Shown here: piece after piece, positions 49,796-57,111 of the stretch
How positions within the stretch are numbered: the stretch's first letter is position 1
How the letters are laid out: each line of letters starts with the position of its first letter
From: Firmicutes bacterium UBA6806
Lineage (GTDB): Bacteria > Bacillota > Clostridia > Peptostreptococcales > Acidaminobacteraceae
Length of the DNA stretch: 64,000 bases
Direction: 5' to 3'
Assembly (NCBI GenBank): GCA_002452745.1
Contig: DKFC01000020.1
Coordinates: 1 to 64,000 of the forward strand
Position numbers and translations under genes: made by a program
Notes under the pieces: model-generated
The model's input: only the letters and a program-made list of their open reading frames with translations
The model's database searches: none
What the model was told of the DNA's origin: nothing

Positions 49796-50131
49796 TAAAA
49801 AACCCCTTGAACTCGTCAGTTCAAGGGGCGAATAAGCGCGGTACCACCCTTGTTTTATATTGGTAAGGCAAGCCTTTGGCAAACTGCCAAAAAACTAAAA
49901 AACCCCACTTCCTTAAAGGAGTGAAGGTAATCACGGTGCCATCCAATATATACTCAAGTCCCGATAACGTGGGTTAGTCGTCTTCTCCTACTCAGATAAA
50001 TCCCGTTCAGAGAATCGCCTCCGAGATGTCTTTCGCAAGCTGTGCTCATGAGAACCTTCCACCGTCGTTCTCTCGCTCTGTTTTGCCCAAGCCCACTACT
50101 CTTCTCATCAAAGGTTTTACAAATTATAATT
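49796..50131 (-). ncRNA. T-box riboswitch controlling the aspartyl-tRNA synthetase
   Basis: The leader on the minus strand contains the conserved T-box GGGTGGTACCGCG (complement of 49837-49849), whose core pairs with an uncharged tRNA acceptor end; a stem I with GGTGGAAGG distal loop; GAGTAGG and CCCACGTTA segments; and a terminator (CCCCTTGAACT paired with AGTTCAAGGGG, 49803-49828) followed by TTTTTT. The probable specifier lies at about 50005-50007 (AAC, Asn), inside CTGAACGGG, where GAA (Glu) overlaps it. Uncharged tRNA stabilises the antiterminator so the synthetase is made. Confidence 0.92.
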
Positions 50132-50137
50132 TAAATC

Positions 50138-50166
50138 ATCTTATCAGAATCTATTTTGCTTGTCAA
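50138..50166 (-). promoter_or_regulatory. Promoter of the T-box leader
   Basis: Consensus TTGACA (complement of 50161-50166) and TAAGAT (complement of 50138-50143), 17 bp apart on the minus strand, right before the leader. Confidence 0.75.
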
Positions 50167-50265
50167 TAAGGGAAAATTACATTCTGTTCCCATGTGATTC
50201 TAAATGCACTAAGCTCACTTTTGCCTCCACAATTTGCAATCTCTGCTTTAAGTTTACATGGAAAT

Positions 50266-50321
50266 ATGTCATACTACTTATGTCATATTACTTATGTCAT
50301 ATTACTTATGTCATATTACTG
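50266..50321. repeat. Four tandem copies of a 14-bp unit upstream of the LRR gene
   Basis: The unit ATGTCATATTACTT occurs four times head to tail (50266-50279, 50280-50293, 50294-50307, 50308-50321); the first copy has one change and the last ends in G. The array ends 22 bp before the start codon, so copy number could change promoter spacing or the leader. Confidence 0.9.
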
Positions 50322-50343
50322 AAAATGTTATTGAGGTGTTCCT

Positions 50344-51423
50344 ATGAAAAGAAATATATTTATTTTAATTGCACTTGCAATCATACTTACCTGTAATGGC
50401 ATTTACATAAAACTGAATCTAGTGGCATTTGAAGATGTTTTACTTGAAAAGGCTATTCGAACCGCAATAGACAAACCCAGAGGAAGTATCATGAAATCTG
50501 ATATCAAAACTTTAGAATCACTTGATTTAAGTTATACGGATATCCAAACCTTAGAGGGACTCCAATTTTGCTCAAATCTGACGACTTTAAATCTTAAGGA
50601 CACAAAAGTATCTGATATCACGCCTTTAAATGAAATTAAACAACTAAGGGTGCTAAATCTATCAAAGACCGCTATCAGAGATTTACGTCCCCTTGAAAAT
50701 CAATTGAACCTGAATATCCTAGTTATTAGCGACTGTGAATATATAGGTGACTCTTCTCATTTAGAAACACTGAGTAGTTTAATCAATCTCAGAGAATTTT
50801 ATGCGCTTGATTGCGATGCTCTAAATCAAATAGACTTTTTAAAAGACCTTCCTCATTTAGAACGAGTAATTTTCACTTTAAAACCATCTCATGATACAAC
50901 TGTTTTAGAAAGTATCAGTGTTCGAGATCTAGTATTGAGTTTTTATGAGGAAGTGGATTTGAAATTTCTACAAAATATGAAGTCTGTATCCAAACTGTCA
51001 CTCGAATACGATGGCAAAAGTGATTTAACCCCCCTTGGACATATGAAGTGGCTAAAAACTCTAAACATCATCGGATATGTTCGTAATGGGGAGGGAACAC
51101 TTGAGGATCTCTCATTTTTGAAAGGTTTATCCTCCCTCGAAGAACTGGACTTAACAAACAATATCATCAATGATATAACACCAGTTAGCAATCTAATGCA
51201 ATTGAAAAAACTCAATTTGAGTATGAACCAAATTGATGATATATCCGCTATCGAAAACTTAACATCACTCATATCACTTGATTTATCAAATAATAAACTC
51301 ACCACTATAGATTCCTTAAAACATCTGGAGCAGTTGGTGGATTTAGATGTCTCCGGCAATCCCATAACCGATGAAAACATCGATAGTACCTTTGAATCTG
51401 TCCAGGAATTTAATACAGATTAA
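50344..51423 (+). CDS. Membrane-anchored leucine-rich-repeat protein
   Basis: A 359-residue surface protein: an N-terminal anchor or signal segment (residues 4-23) and then about ten leucine-rich repeats of roughly 22 residues with the bacterial pattern LxxLxxLxLxxTxIxDxxxL, plus the terminal VDLDVSGNPITDENI. A stretch in the middle (about 150-240) is less regular. LRR proteins of this class bind other proteins on the cell surface. The start has GAGGTG. Its stop codon overlaps that of the convergent small gene, and a tandem repeat precedes it. Confidence 0.88.
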   Translation: MKRNIFILIALAIILTCNGIYIKLNLVAFEDVLLEKAIRTAIDKPRGSIMKSDIKTLESLDLSYTDIQTLEGLQFCSNLTTLNLKDTKVSDITPLNEIKQLRVLNLSKTAIRDLRPLENQLNLNILVISDCEYIGDSSHLETLSSLINLREFYALDCDALNQIDFLKDLPHLERVIFTLKPSHDTTVLESISVRDLVLSFYEEVDLKFLQNMKSVSKLSLEYDGKSDLTPLGHMKWLKTLNIIGYVRNGEGTLEDLSFLKGLSSLEELDLTNNIINDITPVSNLMQLKKLNLSMNQIDDISAIENLTSLISLDLSNNKLTTIDSLKHLEQLVDLDVSGNPITDENIDSTFESVQEFNTD

Positions 51424-51770
51424 TTTTTGATACGGTAGTTTTCACCAATAGTTTCATCTGGTTCTATCTGCTGTAACTTGCACTCTCCCTTTGCATTTTC
51501 CGTATAGACAATTAAATACGTCTTATTTTCTTCAATTAGATTCCAAACATTTTTATTTTCGACGATAATATTTTTAGCTATCGCTAGTTCACCATATCTA
51601 TTGGCCTTTTTTATATCAATTGAAAATTCTTTTTCTGATGATTCTCTCCTTGTCGTAACAATTGCTAGAACCATTTCTGTTTTGAACTGTTGTTGATATG
51701 TATTTATTGCTAAAAACGCAACTATGCAACAACTGACCAATATCATTAAGGCAATATTTTTTATTTTCAT
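51420..51770 (-). CDS. Small extracytoplasmic protein of unknown function
   Basis: About 116 residues: an N-terminal hydrophobic anchor (residues about 5-23) and a lysine- and glutamate-rich extracytoplasmic region of about 85 residues. The start is taken at the ATG behind AAAGGAAAG; a GTG-started frame adds six residues. The stop overlaps the LRR gene stop in a shared TTAA. I recognise no family. The convergent arrangement suggests no operon link with the LRR protein. Confidence 0.55.
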   Translation of the reverse strand: MKIKNIALMILVSCCIVAFLAINTYQQQFKTEMVLAIVTTRRESSEKEFSIDIKKANRYGELAIAKNIIVENKNVWNLIEENKTYLIVYTENAKGECKLQQIEPDETIGENYRIKN

Positions 51771-52054
51771 TATTTTCTTTCCTTTCACAATTACATTTAC
51801 TGATTTCTCATTGCTAATAACGTTATTTACAAATAACTTTAATCAAATATTGTACTTTGATTGTTATAAATTTATCCAAATTGTATCATATTAAAATTAT
51901 GAAATTCCTATTTATGGCCTAATTGGAACATATCTTGTCCTATTCAGATACAAACCCTCTTATTGCATTAAGCATTGATTGCATTATTGAGTTGCCCTCA
52001 CCACCCAAGTGTGGAATAATATGAGTAAAGAAATCCACTATGCAGGAGGCTCAT

Positions 52055-53038
52055 ATGAACTTACCACCAAAACTTAATGTTGCCAATTTGCCGACACCTA
52101 TCCACAAACTGGAAAAATTATCTGCCCAGTATGGTAAAAATCTCTACATAAAACGAGATGACTTTACCGGCTCAGAATGGTCTGGCAATAAAATCAGAAA
52201 ACTGGAATACGCCGTACAAGAAGCCTTAAATCAGTCCGCAAAGGTTTTAATCACCTGTGGCGGTCTACAGTCAAATCACGCAAGAGCAACTGTGGCCATT
52301 GCTCGTACTCTCGGCCTTAAAACACATCTCGTCCTAAGAGGCGAAAAAACGGATTCTCCTGAGGGAAACTTATTTCTGGATATGCTCTATGGAACTGAAG
52401 TTTCGTATCTCTCTCCAGATGCGTTTAACGAAAACTATCTGACCTTTATGGATGAACTCAAAGCCAATTACGATGCAAAGGGGCAACATGCCTATATCAT
52501 CCCTATGGGCGCTTCTAACGGCATTGGAACGTTTGGATATTATAATTGCTATCAGGAGATTTGTACTCAGGAAAGTGAAATGGGCGTGAAATTCGATGCA
52601 ATCTGTACAGCCATTGGCTCAGGCGGTACTTATGGAGGCTTGTTCCTCGGGAACCTCTTTTCAGAAACGCCACGTCAAATTGCTGGATTTAATATTTCAG
52701 CTACTCCCGAATACTTTAGGCCAGAAATTTCTAGAATTGTTCGTGACTCAATGGCGTACATGGGCACGAATCAAGCTTTTAATGAAAGTGATATCTGCAT
52801 CTATGGCGGATATGAGGGCATTGGCTATGCACTGACTCAACCCGACGAACTGGAGTTTATCAAAGAAATCGCCGCTCTTGAAGGGATTATTTTAGATCCA
52901 GTGTACACTGGAAAAGCATTTAGAGGGTTTCTTTCAGAAATAAAAAAGGGAGCCTTCAAAAACTGCGACTCCCTATTGTTTATCCACACTGGCGGACTTC
53001 ACGGCCTTCATGCATTCAGAGGTGATTTCAGTTTTTAA
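52055..53038 (+). CDS. dcyD: D-cysteine desulfhydrase / ACC-deaminase-family PLP enzyme
   Basis: About 327 residues of the fold II PLP group that degrades D-cysteine to pyruvate, sulfide and ammonia. Signatures: NVANLPTPIHKLEKLS, YIKRDDFTG, the PLP lysine in SGNKIRKLEY, TCGGLQSNHARATVAIA and IGSGGTYGGLFLG. The start is the internal ATG behind AGGAGG; the longer frame adds five residues. ACC deaminase is the alternative, but the N-terminus fits desulfhydrase better. No sulfur genes are adjacent. Confidence 0.82.
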   Translation: MNLPPKLNVANLPTPIHKLEKLSAQYGKNLYIKRDDFTGSEWSGNKIRKLEYAVQEALNQSAKVLITCGGLQSNHARATVAIARTLGLKTHLVLRGEKTDSPEGNLFLDMLYGTEVSYLSPDAFNENYLTFMDELKANYDAKGQHAYIIPMGASNGIGTFGYYNCYQEICTQESEMGVKFDAICTAIGSGGTYGGLFLGNLFSETPRQIAGFNISATPEYFRPEISRIVRDSMAYMGTNQAFNESDICIYGGYEGIGYALTQPDELEFIKEIAALEGIILDPVYTGKAFRGFLSEIKKGAFKNCDSLLFIHTGGLHGLHAFRGDFSF

Positions 53039-54194
53039 TCGCCCCATTTGGAATGCGGTGCCATGCACTATTCCATTGGCTTAAATTAATGTTGATGGCA
53101 AAGTACTCCTTATCGAGGAATACCCTTTCAAATCTGGTTATCACAGCGGCTATAGCGAAGAATGCCGTACCAACTTGTGGTGTTAATATTGTAAAATCCA
53201 CCATGCTGTGAATCCACAAAAAAGTCATCATCGAGGTGAGAATCGGCGCCATCCGAATTCTATTTTGATTCAGCTTCCAGAGGGTCTTAGCCAGATATCC
53301 CAAAATCATAAAAGCCAGTATCAACCCTACAATTCCCAGAGTTGCTGCAATTGAAAAAAACAAATTATGCCCGTGAACTTCGTGAATCTTAGGGTATAAT
53401 CCCAGAATCCCGCATCCAAAGATGGGGGATTCTTTAAATATTTTTATACAGGCTTCCCATATATAAGCACGTGTATTGTACGTCTCAAAGAGATTAAAAA
53501 AAGATAAAATGCCCATAGAAGAAAGTGCGAAAAAGAAGAGTAAAAATTTCCACGTCTTCTTACTGTGCTTTAAGACTGCAAAGACAACTGCCGATGCCAG
53601 ATAAGATATCATGGCGCCTTTAGATCCTGTCAAGAGAAGGGCTGTCAAGAACAGACAGTTCCCAACCACAATCAGCTTTCTCTTTTCATATCCACAGCTT
53701 TCCAGCAAATAAAATCCCAGTAGGGACATCAGCCCAAACCAATCACCTGCTACATTGGGATTCCCAAACGTGCTCATGATTCTATAATTTCCAATAGTCG
53801 GAAAATAAGTGGGATTCCAAAAGAGCTTTACAAGCCACGTCATATCCATGTTGAGAGAAATCAGTTTTTCAAGGATTCCCAAAAGTGCCGGGATTAAAGA
53901 AATCAACCAACATTCTCTAAAAACTCTGTGCAACTTCTCAAAAGTCGTCAATTCCCTCTCTGCCCACTGAACCAAAATGAAATAAAGTATTAGTGCAAAT
54001 GAGGCCATTAGTGAAAGCCAGTCCTGATTGTAAATTGCCGATGCCACAGAGCAAAAAAACAACCCAATAATTCCAAGAATTATCGGGTGAAAAACGATTT
54101 TAATCGGTTCTGACCACTGTTTAATTCCACCACGTAACAGAGGTATCCAAGCTGTAACAGGTGAAATAATTAATAGTATTAGATTGTTACCCAC
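53028..54194 (-). CDS. O-antigen ligase/polymerase-family membrane protein
   Basis: About 388 residues and roughly ten transmembrane segments, with the Wzy/WaaL pattern: TGSKGAMISYLASAVVFAV in the middle and the conserved extracytoplasmic loop with GCGILGLYPKIHEVHGHNLFFSIAATLGIVG. Such proteins join or polymerise surface glycans from lipid carriers. The start is the GTG eight bases after AGGAG. No glycosyltransferase gene is adjacent, so its glycan is unknown. It overlaps the convergent desulfhydrase gene by 11 bp. Confidence 0.8.
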   Translation of the reverse strand: MGNNLILLIISPVTAWIPLLRGGIKQWSEPIKIVFHPIILGIIGLFFCSVASAIYNQDWLSLMASFALILYFILVQWAERELTTFEKLHRVFRECWLISLIPALLGILEKLISLNMDMTWLVKLFWNPTYFPTIGNYRIMSTFGNPNVAGDWFGLMSLLGFYLLESCGYEKRKLIVVGNCLFLTALLLTGSKGAMISYLASAVVFAVLKHSKKTWKFLLFFFALSSMGILSFFNLFETYNTRAYIWEACIKIFKESPIFGCGILGLYPKIHEVHGHNLFFSIAATLGIVGLILAFMILGYLAKTLWKLNQNRIRMAPILTSMMTFLWIHSMVDFTILTPQVGTAFFAIAAVITRFERVFLDKEYFAININLSQWNSAWHRIPNGAIKN

Positions 54195-54284
54195 GGTGTT
54201 CACTCCTAATTTTATGCCAACAACATATTAGCAAAGAATTGAACACTTGACAACTTATTTTTTTGATAAAATCTAATTTGGGTC

Positions 54285-54344
54285 TAACTTGCGCCTCAAA
54301 ATTCACTTACACAAATTGGAATGGAATTCAGCAGACGCAAGTTA
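54285..54344. repeat. 12-bp inverted repeat downstream of citF
   Basis: TAACTTGCGCCT (54285-54296) and AGACGCAAGTTA (54333-54344) pair with one mismatch across 36 bases, 18 bp past the citF stop. There is no T-tract, so a 3' stabilising structure or regulator site is as likely as a terminator. Confidence 0.45.
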
Positions 54345-54362
54345 TAATCAAGGATGTAAACT

Positions 54363-55901
54363 CTATTTCTCCACTTTGTAAATGACATCTACAACAGTTC
54401 CATCTCGATATTCTACAACCCCAACAATTTCATTGGTATATGATATTTGATCTGGCTTTCCAGTGAATTTTTCCACTAAGGCTATGTGCTCTTGAATGGA
54501 TATTGTGTCAATACCAGCTTCTCTTAATTTGTCGGATATATCTTCTCTTCTAGGATTGACGCTGATGCCACGTTCAGTCACGAGGATGTCTACAGTGTCC
54601 CCTGGTGTGCTGACATTTGTAACTTGTTCAACTACAATTGGAATCCTCTTGCGCATGGTTGGGGCAACCACAAGTGTCAATTTTGCCCCGGCCGCAGTAT
54701 CAGGTGCACCACCCAAAGCACCCATAATCATGCCAGTTGATCCTGTGAGTGAGTTGATGTTAAAATTTGCATCTATTTCCGTTGCAGAGAGCACCATGAC
54801 ATCAAGTTGATGCGCTGAGCACGATTTATTGTGAGGATTTGCATACATAGAAGCTGACATCTCAATATGGTTTGGGTTTTTCTTAAGTGAATTGGCTGCC
54901 TGAGCATCAAATGTCTGAGTGTCCAAAAGTGCTTTAAAATAACCTTCTTCAAGCATCTCCACCAAATATCCAGTGATGCCTCCAGCTGCAAAACTGCCTA
55001 CAATTTCATTGGATTTCATGTACTCTTTTAAAAATTTGCAAACGGCAAGTGATGGACCGCCTGAACCTGCCTGAAATGAAAAGTCATCTTTGACATATCC
55101 AGAGGCAATGAGCACTTCCGCAGCGCGTTTTGCAATTAGTAAATCCGTTGGATTTTTTGTAATTCTAGTTGCGCCAGTGGCTATAAGGGCAGTGTCTCCC
55201 AAGCTCTCAATGGGAACAATATAATCCACTAAATGCATTGGAATAGAGATTTTAGAAAGCGGAAACGGCATTAAATTGTCTGTGATAACAACTACTTTTT
55301 CAGCAAATTGAGCATCCACCATCGGATACCCCATTGCCCCAAATGCAGACTTGCCCTCTATGCCGTTCATATTGCCCATTGTGTCACATGCTGGCGCTGC
55401 TATAAAAGCGATATCAATTTTGACTTCCCCAGATTCTATTGCACGGGCTCTTCCCCCATGTGACCTAAAAATAACGGGTTTTCCCAAAATATTGCGCTCA
55501 GCCTGCTCCCTGCCGATTTTACCTCTCAACCCTGATGTGTGAAGACCTGTAATAACACCAGATTCTATGTGATGGATTAGTGGTTCGTGAGCATTTGTGA
55601 GTGATGATGCACAAATTGTAATATCTGTAACGCCCATTGCCGCAATTTCGTCCACAACTAGGTTGAGCACGACGTCCCCATTTCTAAGATGATGGTGAAA
55701 TGATATGGTCTGTCCATTTTTGACACCCGATTTTTCAAGTGCTTCTCTAATTGTCCCTAAAATTTTCGACATCCCCGGTTTGGAATAGCCCATTTTAGGG
55801 CCATATTTCGTCGCTGTAGGCTGAATTTCAAATGGACCACTATAAGGTTTAACCTCGCCATATCCATCAATATAATTTGGAAGTACTCTATTTTGTCTCA
55901 T
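54363..55901 (-). CDS. citF: Citrate lyase alpha subunit (citrate:acetyl-ACP transferase)
   Basis: A 512-residue CoA-transferase-fold subunit that moves citrate onto the acyl carrier protein in exchange for acetate. Signatures: SFHHHLRNGDVVLNLVVDEIAAMG, GGRARAIESGEVKIDIAFIAAPACDTMGN, GSFAAGGITG and the C-terminal VVEQVTNVSTPGDTVDILVTERGISVNPRR. Length is normal. Overlaps citE by 14 bp; last of the four-gene block aconitase-citD-citE-citF. Confidence 0.95.
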   Translation of the reverse strand: MRQNRVLPNYIDGYGEVKPYSGPFEIQPTATKYGPKMGYSKPGMSKILGTIREALEKSGVKNGQTISFHHHLRNGDVVLNLVVDEIAAMGVTDITICASSLTNAHEPLIHHIESGVITGLHTSGLRGKIGREQAERNILGKPVIFRSHGGRARAIESGEVKIDIAFIAAPACDTMGNMNGIEGKSAFGAMGYPMVDAQFAEKVVVITDNLMPFPLSKISIPMHLVDYIVPIESLGDTALIATGATRITKNPTDLLIAKRAAEVLIASGYVKDDFSFQAGSGGPSLAVCKFLKEYMKSNEIVGSFAAGGITGYLVEMLEEGYFKALLDTQTFDAQAANSLKKNPNHIEMSASMYANPHNKSCSAHQLDVMVLSATEIDANFNINSLTGSTGMIMGALGGAPDTAAGAKLTLVVAPTMRKRIPIVVEQVTNVSTPGDTVDILVTERGISVNPRREDISDKLREAGIDTISIQEHIALVEKFTGKPDQISYTNEIVGVVEYRDGTVVDVIYKVEK

Positions 55902-56796
55902 TGTTTTCCACCCCGCTTATTTTTATCCCCGCACCTAAAGCAAGTTCAATTATTCTTTCAGCTTTTGCGATTACAGGAATGTCAATCATCTTTCCATCAA
56001 CGACGATGACACCGCCTTTTTCAATATTGGCCTCTCTTGCCGCTTTGATGATCCTCAAAGAGGATTCAATGTCTTTTTTTGCTGGTGTATACACCGAGTG
56101 AACAATTTCCACTTGACTTGGATGAATACAAGATTTTCCTGAGAATCCAAGATTTTTAGCACTCTCAACTTCTCTGATAAAGCCATCTGTGTCTTTTACA
56201 TCTGCAAAAACCGTATCAATTGAATCTACCCCTGCTATTTTTGCATTTAGGGCTACTGTACTTCTTGCCAAGAACAATTCTGTTGCAGCTTTGGTTCTGT
56301 CCGTTCCCAAAGTACGAGTAAAGTCTTCTGCTCCAAAAGAGATTGACACAACTCGTGGAGATGCCTGAGCAATTGCCAAAGAATTAAGCACACCCAGTGG
56401 CGTTTCAATTGCACACTGAATTTTAACACTTCCAGCCTCAATGCCATGCTCTTTTTCAAGCTCAGTCAACAGTACATCTAATCGCTCTACGTCATCTGCG
56501 CTCTCGCACATAGGAAGTCTCAATCGCTTCAATCCAGCGGGTACAAGTTCTTTCACATCATCAATACCAAATTCTGTATAGAGGGCATTGATTCTCACAA
56601 ACACTTCGGATTTGCCATAATCCACGCTTTGAAGGGCTTCAACCACTAAATCCCTCGCACTGCGCTTTTCGTTGTATGGTACGGCATCCTCTAAATCAAA
56701 AATAATGCAATCAGGCTCATATATCATTGCTGTAAAAAGATTTTTGGGCTTATTTGCAGGGCAAAACAGCATGCTTCTTCTCAATTGCTTTTTCAT
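55888..56796 (-). CDS. citE: Citrate lyase beta subunit (citryl-ACP lyase)
   Basis: A 302-residue TIM-barrel lyase that splits citryl-ACP into acetyl-ACP and oxaloacetate. Motifs: RRSMLFCPANKPKNL, CIIFDLEDAVPYNEKRSARD (Mg-binding region), VFVRINALYTEFG, SFGAEDFTRTLG and SGKSCIHPSQVEIVH. The start overlaps the citD stop as ATGA. Confidence 0.95.
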   Translation of the reverse strand: MKKQLRRSMLFCPANKPKNLFTAMIYEPDCIIFDLEDAVPYNEKRSARDLVVEALQSVDYGKSEVFVRINALYTEFGIDDVKELVPAGLKRLRLPMCESADDVERLDVLLTELEKEHGIEAGSVKIQCAIETPLGVLNSLAIAQASPRVVSISFGAEDFTRTLGTDRTKAATELFLARSTVALNAKIAGVDSIDTVFADVKDTDGFIREVESAKNLGFSGKSCIHPSQVEIVHSVYTPAKKDIESSLRIIKAAREANIEKGGVIVVDGKMIDIPVIAKAERIIELALGAGIKISGVENNETK

Positions 56797-57056
56797 AGTT
56801 CCACCTCTCTCAGCGCATCTTTGATAGCGGTCTTCGTTCTCGCTCTGATAACAAAATCCAACGCGCCAAAGTCCTTAACTTCCACAACCGCACCATTGAT
56901 ATTTAAGGCCTTACAGCTCTCTTTTACCGCTTTTTCTATATGTCTTCCAAACAGGATTTTGTTGCGTGATGTCAAATTGACTACGATTTCGTCTCCACCC
57001 AAGGAGACTTTGACCAATACATCTGACTCTTCTTCCGTCCCGCAAATTCCTACCAT
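56793..57056 (-). CDS. citD: Citrate lyase gamma subunit (acyl carrier protein)
   Basis: An 87-residue carrier that bears the phosphoribosyl-dephospho-CoA prosthetic group. The sequence CGTEEESDVLVKVSLG places the acceptor serine at residue 11, equal to Ser14 of the enterobacterial protein, and VKDFGALDFVIRARTKTAIKDAL matches the conserved C-terminus. The transferase and holo-enzyme synthesis genes citX and citG, and the ligase citC, are not in view. Confidence 0.92.
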   Translation of the reverse strand: MVGICGTEEESDVLVKVSLGGDEIVVNLTSRNKILFGRHIEKAVKESCKALNINGAVVEVKDFGALDFVIRARTKTAIKDALREVEL

Positions 57057-57111
57057 GTTTCTACCTCCTTAATTTATGCATTCAAATATGACATTCCACT
57101 TGGGGTATCAT

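Noticed and set aside
50266..50321. CRISPR array
   Set aside because: The units are only 14 bp and directly abutting with no spacers, and no cas genes are present.
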